This document shows positions 35,103 to 42,738 of a DNA stretch of 64,000 bases, piece after piece. Source of the stretch: an uncultured Ruminococcus sp. (GTDB lineage: Bacteria; Bacillota; Clostridia; Oscillospirales; CAG-272); contig CAJKRH010000003.1 in assembly GCA_905202255.1 (NCBI GenBank), positions 1 to 64,000 of the forward strand, given 5' to 3'. Position 1 is the stretch's first letter. Every line of letters starts with the position of its first letter. The position numbers were made by a program, and so were the translations under genes. The notes under the pieces are model-generated. The model saw nothing but the letters and a program-made list of their open reading frames with translations, ran no database searches and had not been told where the DNA came from.

Positions 35103-36837
35103 GATGCTCGCCTCCTGTCTGGCTTTCGTAAAGCTTTCTGTAAGCGGGAACGGAAGCCATCAGCTCCGCATGCGTGCCGACAAATGTTTTTCCGTCCTCC
35201 ATGAATATCACTTTCCGCATCTGCGGGAAGTGATAAAGCCGAAGCGAAATCAGAAATACAACTTTATCTTTCGCGTAATTTTGCAGGTTTGCAAATACGG
35301 TATCTTCCGTATTGCGGTCGAGCGCCGAAAAGGGGTCGTCCAGTACCATCACAGGGCGCGGATGCGCAAGCGTCCTCGCCAGAGCCAGTCTCTGTGCCTG
35401 CCCGCCCGAGAGACGCACGCCGCCCGTGCCGATTACCGTATCAACACCGTTTTCCATTGCAAGTGCTTCGTCGTTCAGAGCCACGGCAGAAAGATAAGGT
35501 ACCGCCTCCTCTTCCGCGCCGCAAAGCACATTATTTTGCACCGTATCGGAGAAAAGCTCGGGGTCATGCCCGAGATAGCCGACCGTAGCGGAAATTTCGC
35601 GCGGCGTCATAGCCGAGAACTCCTTTCTGCCGTAGCGCGCAGAGCCGCCATACGGTTCTTCGCAGATAAATACGCGCCCAAGAGTCGATTTTCCGCAGGC
35701 GACGGGACCTGTAACGCCGATTATATCCCCCGGATGCGCTGTGAGCGAAAGCCCCGAAAAAATCGGTTCGTCGCCATAGGCAAAAGAAAGATTCTCAAGC
35801 GTTACATCCGCAGGCGCGGGGATTGTGAGCGCTTCAAGCGGCTCGGGAGATTTCATCAGCGGCTGAATCCTGCGCCATGAAACCTCGGCTTTCTGCACGG
35901 AATTGAAAAGTTTCGCCACCTTTGAGGATTTGACAGTCAGCTTTGTAAAACACGAGAGAAAAGTGGTGAAAGCCGCGATATCCCATGCATTCCATCCTGT
36001 GCCGAGCACATTTTTTGCGCCGAGCCACAAAATGAATATCGTTCCCGCGCCCGATGCCGCGAGATAAAGCGGCGGGAGCGCCGATTGCCATACATTGCTT
36101 TTTACAGCGGTTTTTTCATAGTTTTGAAGCGCTTCTTCATATCGCTCCGCTCTTGCGTCCTCGCAGCCGTATATGCGATATGTCACGGCGTTTTCCGCGC
36201 GGTCGAGCGTAGCACCGCTAAGAGCACCCGCCGCTTTCTTATATGCCGCTCCCGCGCGCTGAACGGGCTTTTTCATTCTCGCCGCACATAAATACGAAAC
36301 CGGTGTGAAAAGCAGGCTGAGAATCGCCAGCCGCCAATCGTAAATAAAGAGCATGACCGCATAGCCGAGCAGGGCTACACCCGTATCGAATACCTCGGTC
36401 GTGAATTTCCGCATTCCCTCGACGCAGCCGTCCACATCCGAGATAGCCTTTGTCATCAGCTCTCCCGAGCCCTCCTTTTCAAGCGCCGTGCGGCTCTGCC
36501 TGATAAGATTTGCATAGAGAATGCCTTTCATGCGCCGATTTATATTGTTGGCAAAGCGGCGGACATAGAATCGCTTGATAAACCGCGCCGCCTGCACCGC
36601 CAGTGTGACGGCGATATAGGCAAGCACAAGCATCGCCATCGCCGCGGCTGTCTCACTCCCGCCGAGAATATCGGCAAGGCACTGCGCGAGCCTGCCCTCA
36701 AACCACGGCGTCGCGAGCAGACCGATATTATAAAAGAGACCCGAGAGGGTTATAAATGTCAGCGACAGCCACTCGATACGAAAATAAGAAGCGATTCTGT
36801 CGGGACGAAAAATCTTTTTGTTTTTCATATGTATCAT
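35092..36837 (-). CDS. ABC exporter half-transporter (partner with degenerate Walker B)
   Basis: A 581-residue permease-ATPase. Six spans are followed by an ATPase domain with Walker A GPVACGKST, intact signature LSGGQAQR and Walker B VMVLDDPFSALD, in which the catalytic Glu is replaced by Asp. The terminal tail is FVGTHAELMAS...ESQTGGEHHEE. It precedes and overlaps its partner gene. Either ATG (36837 or 36828) is possible; neither has a strong ribosome binding site, and the gene starts eight bases after the MarR stop, suggesting coupling. Confidence 0.9.
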   Translation of the reverse strand: MIHMKNKKIFRPDRIASYFRIEWLSLTFITLSGLFYNIGLLATPWFEGRLAQCLADILGGSETAAAMAMLVLAYIAVTLAVQAARFIKRFYVRRFANNINRRMKGILYANLIRQSRTALEKEGSGELMTKAISDVDGCVEGMRKFTTEVFDTGVALLGYAVMLFIYDWRLAILSLLFTPVSYLCAARMKKPVQRAGAAYKKAAGALSGATLDRAENAVTYRIYGCEDARAERYEEALQNYEKTAVKSNVWQSALPPLYLAASGAGTIFILWLGAKNVLGTGWNAWDIAAFTTFLSCFTKLTVKSSKVAKLFNSVQKAEVSWRRIQPLMKSPEPLEALTIPAPADVTLENLSFAYGDEPIFSGLSLTAHPGDIIGVTGPVACGKSTLGRVFICEEPYGGSARYGRKEFSAMTPREISATVGYLGHDPELFSDTVQNNVLCGAEEEAVPYLSAVALNDEALAMENGVDTVIGTGGVRLSGGQAQRLALARTLAHPRPVMVLDDPFSALDRNTEDTVFANLQNYAKDKVVFLISLRLYHFPQMRKVIFMEDGKTFVGTHAELMASVPAYRKLYESQTGGEHHEE

Positions 36838-36845
36838 CGCTTTCG

Positions 36846-37292
36846 TTATTTTATCAGATGAGGAAATCCCGCGCGGCTCTCGGTTTTCGATGCCGCATAG
36901 AGTTTATCGAGCAGCGCGGCAAATGTCGCAGTTTCTTCGTCGGTCAGCGACGAAGTAATGTATTCGTAAAACGACGCCTCTATCTCCGCTTTTGACGATT
37001 TCAGATTTTCCGCCTGCTCTGTGGGATAGAGCAATTGACTGCGCTTGTCGCTCGGGTCATCGCGACGGATAAGATAGCCTTTCGCTTCGAGATTTTTTGT
37101 CCTCCTTGCAATGGCGGCTTTGTCCGCGTGCAGGATTTCCGCGAGTTTCGCCTGCGTGCACCCGGGATTGTGGCGCAGCGCGTGAATCAGGTCAATTTCC
37201 GCCGTGCCTACTCCGTCATCGCGCAGAGAAACGAGAACAAGTTTCTCCGCCTCCCGCGCGATTTTTGTGATTTTTCTCTCTGTTATATCCAT
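36846..37292 (-). CDS. MarR-family transcriptional regulator
   Basis: A 148-residue winged-helix regulator: HNPGCTQAKLAEILHADKAAIARRTKNLEAKGYLIRR (core AKLAEILHADKAAIARR) at about 52-85, then RRDDPSDKRSQLLYPTEQ, the wing with the typical DxRxxxxxLT-like pattern. ATG 37292 has GGAGG seven bases upstream; the earlier in-frame start lacks one. First gene of an operon with the heterodimeric ABC exporter; palindromes between its promoter and start suggest autoregulation with release by a toxic ligand. Confidence 0.87.
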   Translation of the reverse strand: MDITERKITKIAREAEKLVLVSLRDDGVGTAEIDLIHALRHNPGCTQAKLAEILHADKAAIARRTKNLEAKGYLIRRDDPSDKRSQLLYPTEQAENLKSSKAEIEASFYEYITSSLTDEETATFAALLDKLYAASKTESRAGFPHLIK

Positions 37293-37319
37293 ATATTTTC
37301 CTCCGTAGCGCAATATAGT

Positions 37320-37346
37320 TGTATATACATCGTTGTATCTGCATCT
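37320..37346. promoter_or_regulatory. Probable MarR operators
   Basis: A perfect palindrome TGTATATACA (37320-37329) followed by a related imperfect site (TTGTATCTGCA, 37333-37343), both between the -10 box and the marR start. Confidence 0.5.
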
Positions 37347-37374
37347 ATTATAGCACGCAAAAATAAAATGTCAA
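37347..37374 (-). promoter_or_regulatory. marR operon promoter
   Basis: Minus strand TTGACA (37369-37374), 16-bp spacer, TATAAT (37347-37352). Confidence 0.75.
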
Positions 37375-37459
37375 GAGGAGAGCGCGAAAAAAATGCGTCG
37401 CTATTCTCTGCATGAAAATATTCTCTACTTAAGGTTGCAAAAATACAAATACAGGCTGT

Positions 37460-37488
37460 TTGACCTGCCTGCAAATATATGCTATAAT
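37460..37488 (+). promoter_or_regulatory. Promoter of the XRE regulator gene
   Basis: TTGACC (37460-37465), 17-bp spacer, TATAAT (37483-37488); a leader of about 45 bases ends in AGGAGG before the ATG at 37539. Confidence 0.7.
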
Positions 37489-37538
37489 AAACTTAAGCGA
37501 AGGATCCGCGCCAAATCAAACTTACAGGAGGAGACAAT

Positions 37539-38606
37539 ATGAATCTTTCAAATAAAATACGCGAGCTGCGCAAAAGCCGAAATCTGACGCAGGAACAGCT
37601 TGCCGAGGCGCTTTGCGTTTCGCCTCAGGCTGTCTCAAAGTGGGAGCTCGGCACCTGCTATCCCGATATGGGACTTATCCCGACACTTGCTTACTATTTC
37701 AATGTGTCGCTCGATACCTTATTTGATTTTGACGCCGAGCGCATGGGCAAAGAGATAGAGGAAATACGCGTTGAATCGGGTAAATTTTTCTGGAACGATT
37801 TTGAAAAAGCGGAGCGGATTTTGCTCGATGGTCTGAAATCCTATTCCGCATCGCTGACTCTGAAAACAGAACTTTTTGAGCTTTATGCCTACAATGCCGA
37901 CCGCGGCGATGCCCACATCCGAAAGGCACTGGCGCTGGCGGAACAGATACTTGCGGTCTCTCAGGATGTTTTCTGCACCTGCCGCACAAAGAGCAATATA
38001 ATTCATATATATGAGTATCTTGACACGGAAAAAGGCGAAAATCACACAGCGGAAATCGAAGAAATCATTCATTCCCTGCCATATATGTTTCCGTATATGC
38101 TGCAAGACAGAATGCGCCTCGCAGCTCAATCGTTCCATAACGAAGAGGGACTGCGTGAAGCGAAACTGCTCAAAAATATCGAATGGCAGGAACTTTTTAT
38201 TGCCTGCCAGACAGAGGGAAACCGATACTGTGACCTCGGCGATTATGAACATGCGCTCTCATCATATACGGAGAGTGTAGATGTCATCGAGCGATTCATG
38301 TATCCCGACAAGAATGGCTACGACGCCTACCCTATCGGCGGAACCCACGCGAACCACGCAATGACACTGCTCGATATTGCCGCCTGCAAACTCCACCTGA
38401 ATGAGCCCGACGGAATTGATGAACTTATTGCGCGCGCCAAGCGCATCTATTTCGGCACATATGACAATATTAAGCTGAAAAATCCCAAGGATATATATAA
38501 CCATATGCGTGAATACTTTGCGAAGGAATATCAGGAAAAGGGACTTGATGCATATGCGACGCTGGATTTATCAGAAATAGATAAACGCATTGCAGACATG
38601 AAATAG
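37539..38606 (+). CDS. XRE-family regulator with TPR-like C-terminal domain
   Basis: A 355-residue protein. Residues 5-60 are a Cro/CI helix-turn-helix (KIRELRKSRNLTQEQLAEAL, SPQAVSKWELGTCYPDM). The remaining 290 residues are helical with repeat-like segments (FEKAERILLDGLKSY, GDYEHALSSYTESVDVIERF), suggesting tetratricopeptide repeats that bind a peptide or partner. Clostridia often carry such regulators as stand-alone sensors; the target is unknown. Confidence 0.82.
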   Translation: MNLSNKIRELRKSRNLTQEQLAEALCVSPQAVSKWELGTCYPDMGLIPTLAYYFNVSLDTLFDFDAERMGKEIEEIRVESGKFFWNDFEKAERILLDGLKSYSASLTLKTELFELYAYNADRGDAHIRKALALAEQILAVSQDVFCTCRTKSNIIHIYEYLDTEKGENHTAEIEEIIHSLPYMFPYMLQDRMRLAAQSFHNEEGLREAKLLKNIEWQELFIACQTEGNRYCDLGDYEHALSSYTESVDVIERFMYPDKNGYDAYPIGGTHANHAMTLLDIAACKLHLNEPDGIDELIARAKRIYFGTYDNIKLKNPKDIYNHMREYFAKEYQEKGLDAYATLDLSEIDKRIADMK

Positions 38607-38641
38607 AGCCAAAGCACCGCCATGTGCGACCGTCTATAGCT

Positions 38642-38675
38642 AAAAAATAGCAGATGCCGCAAAGCATCTGCTATT
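38642..38675 (-). terminator. Terminator of the nitrilase-fold gene
   Basis: Perfect 12-bp stem AATAGCAGATGC with GCATCTGCTATT, loop CGCAAA. On the minus strand it is followed by TTTTTTAGC. Confidence 0.8.
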
Positions 38676-38692
38676 CTGTAATTCTCATTTTT

Positions 38693-39433
38693 TTACTGAA
38701 ATTCAACAATAAGAATTCCCTCGCTTCCGGCAGGCAATTCCTCTTTTACGGAGCCTTTATCAAACAAAACGGCACCGCCTTTGGCGATTTCATCGCAGTC
38801 GGATTTATCGATACACAGAGAGCTGACATAAAGAACAGGCGCCTTTATTTTCCCCGCCTGTTCGGCATATTCAAACTTCACCGCGTTGTTCCATTCCGAA
38901 TAATTATAGTCCGTATAGACAGGCCACCAGACAATATCCGGTTTCAGCTCATTTATGCGGGCGATGTTTTCTTCATACAACAAATCTCCGCACAGACCGA
39001 CAGCGACTTTTTTACCAAGGAAATCAAATGTGTGAAATCCGTCACCCTCGCAGTATTCTCTGCCCGCAGACGGTTCTTTCCAGCCGGGCGATACTCTGCG
39101 ATATAAATCTGCTATTCTGCCGTTCTTATCTATGGTCATCTGCGAACTGAAAAATGCATCGCCGTCCTTTTCGGCGAAACCAAATGACACAGCGACGGAA
39201 TATTCTTTTGTCATGCTGCATATTTCGCGGATGACAATATCGTCGCGGGAAAGTACTATCTCCCTGTCATGTTGAACCGCAAAATTCAAGCTATAAAAAC
39301 CTTGAAGAAACGCTTCTCCGAAGATAGCGACATCCGCCTTGCCTGCGCACTTTTCAAGTACATCGGCAAGTACCGCTTTGTTATGCCCCGTGTCCCCGTC
39401 GATAAAGCCAACGGCTGCAAGAGCATATTTCAT
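38693..39433 (-). CDS. Carbon-nitrogen hydrolase (nitrilase superfamily) with altered Lys site
   Basis: A 246-residue alpha/beta protein. The catalytic Glu is in IFGEAFLQG and the nucleophile Cys in VGLCGDLLY. At the usual catalytic Lys site (YRK.H) it reads YRRVSPGWKEPS, so Lys is replaced by Arg unless the Lys of GWKE serves. These enzymes hydrolyse amides or nitriles. The ATG at 39433 is chosen because GGAGG is eight bases upstream; upstream in-frame GTG and ATG are too close to it. Single gene between the XRE regulator and the accessory region. Confidence 0.82.
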   Translation of the reverse strand: MKYALAAVGFIDGDTGHNKAVLADVLEKCAGKADVAIFGEAFLQGFYSLNFAVQHDREIVLSRDDIVIREICSMTKEYSVAVSFGFAEKDGDAFFSSQMTIDKNGRIADLYRRVSPGWKEPSAGREYCEGDGFHTFDFLGKKVAVGLCGDLLYEENIARINELKPDIVWWPVYTDYNYSEWNNAVKFEYAEQAGKIKAPVLYVSSLCIDKSDCDEIAKGGAVLFDKGSVKEELPAGSEGILIVEFQ

Positions 39434-39487
39434 TCTCATCACCTCCGCAAATCACTGCCTGTAAAATCAGTATAACACATCAGTATA

Positions 39488-39520
39488 GTCATAACCACCG
39501 GCTCAGTCGGTGGTTATGAC
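39488..39520. repeat. Perfect inverted repeat at the edge of the accessory region
   Basis: A 13-bp perfect stem GTCATAACCACCG with CGGTGGTTATGAC and a seven-base loop. No T-run follows on either strand, so it is unlikely to be a simple terminator. It resembles subterminal hairpins of IS200/IS605-type elements, but no transposase is present, and it lies 40-70 bp before a truncated mobile-element gene. Confidence 0.5.
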
Positions 39521-39547
39521 TTATATATTTAGAAATCCCATTCTCCG

Positions 39548-40063
39548 ATGTCGCCATCATACCTGCATATATCCAAGCGAAAATTCCTGTATATGCTTCA
39601 AAACGGCTATATCCGCTACGAGGACAACGGCAACAAAACGCATCGGTACTCCTTGCGAATGTGCGATGTGGAAGCCCTGCGGAAGGAAATGACCAACCAT
39701 CCCGAACGCTTTGCCGACCTTAACGGGCGGTTTACGGCGCAAAGAAACAAACCACCGACACCGACCATTGTACTGTCGCAGGACGAGGCAAAGAAACTGC
39801 GTGAGTACATAACCAAACAGTGGGCAAAACATCCCGATGCCTTGCCAAGTAATAGGGCGGCTGAGCTGACCGGCTTGACCGTCGGAACGCTCAACCGCCA
39901 TGTGGCAAAAGGCAACATCTTCGGCGCGGTAGTCGGTGGGAAGGTACTCATCAGCAAGCAAAGTCTGATCGGATACCTCGCCGCGCCGGATGGTGTGAGG
40001 AAAACAACGATAGTACAGATGAAAAAACTACTTGCGGGGTACAAGCAGGTAGGAAAGCAATAA
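39548..40063 (+). pseudogene. 5'-truncated paralog of the element's DNA-binding protein
   Basis: From codon 5 (YLHISKRKFLYML) onward it closely matches the protein at 48012-48548 (shared LHISKRKF, GYIRYEDNGNKTHRYSLRM, NPERFADLNGRF region, LTGLTVGTLNRHVAKGN). The first 13 codons of that protein are missing and replaced by unrelated sequence; the start MSPS has no ribosome binding site. The two copies also share the terminator after the stop. It appears to be the right-hand remnant of an older, related mobile element. Confidence 0.75.
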
Positions 40064-40065
40064 AA

Positions 40066-40110
40066 AGCAAAGGAATGGTCTCAAGATGTGCTTGAGGCTC
40101 TTCCTTTGCT
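40066..40110 (+). terminator. Terminator hairpin shared with the 48.5 kb copy
   Basis: AGCAAAGGAA pairs with TTCCTTTGCT with an inner CTCAAG/CTTGAG stem, followed by CTTTTAGG. Homologous to 48549-48597. Confidence 0.65.
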
Positions 40111-40140
40111 CTTTTAGGTTATGTATCCAAATAAAAAGTC

Positions 40141-40182
40141 GAAAAGTGGTTTGCGTTACAAGCATAATACAAACCACTTTTC
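40141..40182 (-). terminator. Hairpin downstream of the GNAT gene
   Basis: Perfect 13-bp stem GAAAAGTGGTTTG with CAAACCACTTTTC; on the minus strand CGACTTTTTATT follows, so it can terminate the GNAT transcript. Confidence 0.65.
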
Positions 40183-40188
40183 AGTAAC

Positions 40189-40740
40189 TCACTTCATAAC
40201 TTTTTCAAAGCGGAACATTTCATCCGGCCCCTCGCCGGGGAATGATTGTTCGTCTTTCTCCGGCGGATTCGGATCCGGGTGCATGGCGGAGAAAAACTCA
40301 ACGGCGTGAAAACCGCATTTGTTGATATAAAAATGGATATTGCGCTTTTCAAAATATGGCGTGCAGGTCTCCCAGACCTTAGTTTCGGGGTGCAGAGCTT
40401 CCACGGCAAGCCAAGCGCCATAGCCGATGCCTTTGCTGTGTTCCTTCGGCGAAACGAAAAGAAGCTCCAGCTCATTGTGATGTGTCTCTTTGTCGATTTT
40501 CAGCACCACACCGCCAACCTTTCTGCCTTCATACAGAATCCGGTATGCTTCGCTGCCTGGTGCATCAATACTTTGCTCAATGGTTGCGCGGGAGATGATC
40601 TCTCCATCCTCATCAAAATGGTCGTCCCGCAACCCGAATTCTTCCACTGCGCCATACTTGAAAGACGCCTGATTATCAAGGATGAACTGCTCGCGGTCGC
40701 CCGCTTCCAGCGGGGCAAGGGTTACTTTTGTGTTGTTCAT
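40189..40740 (-). CDS. GNAT-family N-acetyltransferase
   Basis: A 183-residue enzyme beginning MNNTKVTLAPLEAGDREQFI. The core LELLFVSPKEHSKGIGYGAW carries the acetyl-CoA loop (HSKGIGYG) and YFEKRNIHFYINKCGFHAV the family's C-terminal motif; the tail PDPNPPEKDEQSFPGEGPDEMFRFEKVM is family-typical (core PGEGPDEMFRF). Substrate unknown. ATG 40740 follows GGAGG by five bases. It sits as an isolated gene among mobile-element debris. Confidence 0.8.
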   Translation of the reverse strand: MNNTKVTLAPLEAGDREQFILDNQASFKYGAVEEFGLRDDHFDEDGEIISRATIEQSIDAPGSEAYRILYEGRKVGGVVLKIDKETHHNELELLFVSPKEHSKGIGYGAWLAVEALHPETKVWETCTPYFEKRNIHFYINKCGFHAVEFFSAMHPDPNPPEKDEQSFPGEGPDEMFRFEKVMK

Positions 40741-40768
40741 ATGTACCTCCAAAAAAATAAAAAATACC

Positions 40769-40791
40769 CGGTCATTACTAAGTAATAACCG
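40769..40791. promoter_or_regulatory. Inverted repeat upstream of the GNAT gene
   Basis: CGGTCATTACT and AGTAATAACCG flank one base, with one mismatch. Its place just upstream of the gene suggests an operator or recombination remnant; no regulator can be assigned. Confidence 0.35.
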
Positions 40792-40885
40792 AGCGCACTC
40801 GACACCTAATCCGGTATGCGGCCTGCAAGGCTTGCGCCTTACGATCCCCGAGCGTTACGACGCTCTACCTCCGGTGACATGATAT

Positions 40886-40922
40886 GAATCAGCCGAACCC
40901 GGAAAACCGGAATCCGGCTGAT
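40886..40922 (-). terminator. Hairpin adjoining a tRNA-Ser 3' remnant
   Basis: AATCAGCCG and CGGCTGATT enclose an inner CCGG/CCGG stem. It lies immediately 3' of the tRNA fragment at 40927, the position of a tRNA terminator on the minus strand. Confidence 0.5.
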
Positions 40923-40926
40923 TATT

Positions 40927-40947
40927 TGGCGGAGAGGAAGGGATTCG
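40927..40947 (-). repeat. Short tRNA-Ser 3'-end remnant (attachment-site scar)
   Basis: Twenty-one bases identical to the acceptor and part of the T arm of the tRNA-Ser at 60814 (starts TGGCGGAGAGGAAGGGATTC). It ends abruptly where a tyrosine recombinase fragment begins, marking an old integration or deletion joint. Confidence 0.75.
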
Positions 40948-41167
40948 CTCTCGCCTACGGGCTCCGGCGCAGCGAGGCTCTAGGCCTGAGATGGGACGCC
41001 ATCGACTTTGAGCGCAATACCATCACCATCAGACACATCGTAACAAATGCCAAGATAGACGGCAAGTATGAGATCGTCCGCGAGGATCGCGCCAAGACGA
41101 AATCCAGTCTGCGCTCTCTTCCTCTGGTCGACAATATCCGGGAGAAGCTGCTGGCCTTGAAGAAATT
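40948..41167 (+). pseudogene. Internal fragment of a tyrosine recombinase
   Basis: The frame reads ALAYGLRRSEALGLRWDAID, FERNTITIRHIV, then KTKSSLRSLPLVDNIREKLLALK. GLRRSE contains the first catalytic Arg of tyrosine integrases and KTKSSLRSLPL is the following conserved block. N-terminal DNA-binding domain and the H-R-H-Y end are missing, so it is not functional. It is fused on the left to the tRNA remnant and on the right to an unrelated fragment. Confidence 0.8.
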
Positions 41168-41344
41168 GATGATATGGATGTGCGCTATTTCACTCCGACA
41201 GAATTCGAGATGCAGCTCTACCAGCGTGTTTACGACAATCTGACCACAGAGATGGTGAAGCGTTATCAGGAGCAGTCGGAATCAATCAAGGCTTATAATC
41301 GCAGAAAGATCGAGAACTGGGAGCGCATCCAGATGGAACAACTG
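41168..41344 (+). pseudogene. Fragment of an unidentified mobile-element protein
   Basis: In a frame different from the integrase fragment it reads MDVRYFTPTEFEMQLYQRVY, then TTEMVKRYQEQSESIKAYNR, KIENWERIQMEQL. Charged and helical, without catalytic motifs; possibly the tail of a large element-borne protein. No start, ribosome binding site or stop of its own was found. Family not recognised. Confidence 0.45.
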
Positions 41345-41404
41345 ATAGCGACATATATTCACATCCAGTGCAATGCAATCCGCATCTTGAATCAATCATA
41401 TGTA

Positions 41405-41863
41405 TTACCTCCGTTTCTTGTACACGATGATTTCGGCATCGGAACCGTTATCCCCATACTCACAGACCAAAAGATAGTTCTCATCAGCTGTGAGGCCATA
41501 ACATCTGTTGCTGTTTTTCTTACAAATCTGATTACCAAGATAAATTCTGTCATCGTCCCAGAATTTAATTTTCTGTCCACCGGGAAGTGAATATTGCAGG
41601 TTTATATAAGCACCATGCAGTGCATTGAGACCTGTAACTTCATCCATATCCTCGATTCCGAGCGCATTGAACTCTGCTATCAGCTGCTTTTTTAATTTGC
41701 AAGGAGCCTCAAAAGATCTGCCGCAATTTTCACACCCCTTATCTTTACAACATACGGCAATCATGCAAGAACCACCAAACGGATGCCCATTCGTTTCTGT
41801 ACATCCTCCGCATTCATTTCTCAATCCGCATTCGCTGCAGTCTAATCCGCATAACGTTTTCAT
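41405..41863 (-). CDS. Cys-rich DUF3795-like protein
   Basis: A 152-residue protein beginning MKTLCGLDCSECGLRNECGG with further Cys at about 33-49 (CMIAVCCKDKGCENCGRSF), a pattern of DUF3795 proteins that probably bind metal or an Fe-S cluster. The second half (GLNALHGAYINLQYSLPGG, IYLGNQICKKNSNRCYG) is unlike the short family members and gives no catalytic clue. ATG 41863 follows GGAGG by seven bases. Function unknown. Confidence 0.7.
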   Translation of the reverse strand: MKTLCGLDCSECGLRNECGGCTETNGHPFGGSCMIAVCCKDKGCENCGRSFEAPCKLKKQLIAEFNALGIEDMDEVTGLNALHGAYINLQYSLPGGQKIKFWDDDRIYLGNQICKKNSNRCYGLTADENYLLVCEYGDNGSDAEIIVYKKRR

Positions 41864-41879
41864 TATACTACCTCCATTT

Positions 41880-42137
41880 TTATAAAAACAGCAACTCATT
41901 GCCTTCAGGATCGCGCAGTATAAGCTCTCTACCGCCCCAAGCCGCTGTAAATGGCGGATTGCACTCTATTCCTGCAGCAACAATGTTTTCGTACACCTCA
42001 TCCATCTTTCCGTTTGTAGAAAAGACAAAGTGGTTACAGACAACACTATTATCCTCATCGCCCTGACGCCAAATCCAGATCATCGGCTCATCGGATCCAT
42101 CCTGCAGAGCCAGCGTAAGCTCAGTCTGACATTGAGG
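41880..42137 (-). pseudogene. C-terminal remnant of a VOC/glyoxalase-fold protein
   Basis: An open frame bounded upstream by a stop at 42138-42140 gives LTLALQDGSDEPMIWIW, then FVFSTNGKMDEVYENIVAAG and WGGRELILRDPEGNELLFL, the final metal-ligand strand of VOC proteins (E in GNELLF). The first half is missing. Its 5' end abuts the truncated ORF below, so a deletion joined two genes. Confidence 0.7.
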
Positions 42138-42187
42138 TCAGCGCGACTTCTGAGCAACTCCTGTATTTCGCTATATTGTACTGCCAT
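42080..42187 (-). pseudogene. Truncated N-terminus of a small element-borne protein
   Basis: ATG 42187 has AAGGAGGAACTGCA before it. The first 22 codons (MAVQYSEIQELLRSRADLNV..) look native and recall, from memory only, small proteins encoded next to toxin genes in Clostridia. After about residue 22 it runs out of frame into the VOC remnant and stops. Its intact promoter with three TTGGGGAA-type boxes suggests it was once tightly regulated. Confidence 0.5.
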
Positions 42188-42200
42188 TGCAGTTCCTCCT

Positions 42201-42268
42201 TTTGGGGAACAATTCTTTCAATTATTATATCAGAATATTCCCCAACAGTCAACAAGTATTGGGGAACA
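42201..42268 (-). promoter_or_regulatory. Promoter with three TTGGGGAA/TTCCCCAA operator-like boxes
   Basis: Minus strand TTGACT (42247-42252), 17-bp spacer, TATAAT (42224-42229). Boxes lie at about 42203-42209 (downstream), 42237-42244 (in the spacer, opposite orientation) and 42259-42267 (upstream of -35). The upstream and spacer boxes form an inverted repeat. Such placement is typical of an autorepressed regulatory or toxin-antitoxin gene. Confidence 0.55.
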
Positions 42269-42645
42269 ATTCCGAGAAATATTATTTAATATTTCTTCCC
42301 AATCTTGCAAATACACATTGAAAGATGCGATTACATTATGGCAAGAAATAAAGAGGGCGCAAAGTACATTTTCTTTCTGCCGATTTGAACCCCGAGCACT
42401 AAAACCCACACATGACTTTTGGTGCGGTTGCCCGCAACCGGGTGTTTTGAAAATCGGCAAATTTCCGTTCGAAAAAAATTATTCTAATGCACCAAAAAGT
42501 AGGCAAGCCTTAAAAAGCCTTATTTCATGCGGTATTCGGAGATTTTTTATTCTAATATTCACGAACGAAAAAGAGCATAAAATCGGCTCGAAAAAGCGAC
42601 AGAAATGCAAAAAATCAGGGTCGGAGAATTTTCACCAAATAGAAA
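42269..42645. other. Gene-poor stretch between the regulated promoter and the tRNA remnant
   Basis: About 375 bp, AT-rich, with no ORF having a ribosome binding site and no convincing match to a known gene. Probably degenerate mobile-element DNA. Confidence 0.4.
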
Positions 42646-42678
42646 GAACCCTTGAAAACACTGGGTTTTCAAGGGTTC
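42646..42678 (-). terminator. tRNA-type terminator beside the 42.7 kb attachment site
   Basis: Perfect 14-bp stem GAACCCTTGAAAAC with GTTTTCAAGGGTTC; on the minus strand it is followed by TTTCTATTTGG. It lies directly 3' of the tRNA-Ser remnant and was probably the native tRNA terminator. Confidence 0.7.
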
Positions 42679-42738
42679 CGTTGGCGGAGAGGAAGGGATT
42701 CGAACCCTTGTGCGCTTTCGCGCAAACTGATTTCGAGT
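42679..42738 (-). repeat. Attachment site: 3' two-thirds of tRNA-Ser (60-bp direct repeat)
   Basis: Sixty bases identical to 60811-60870, from just past the CCA end through the T arm and long variable arm to the anticodon loop core GATTTCGAGT. The 5' third of the tRNA is absent. It marks the left end of the 18-kb element whose other end coincides with the intact tRNA. Confidence 0.9.

Noticed and set aside
39488..39520. Insertion sequence of the IS200/IS605 type
   Set aside because: Only one hairpin resembling an end is present; there is no TnpA or TnpB gene in the window.
40884..41243. A 119-codon ORF that could be called a small integrase gene
   Set aside because: Its first part is read from tRNA-derived sequence and its end is out of frame with the following fragment; it lacks the catalytic C-terminus.
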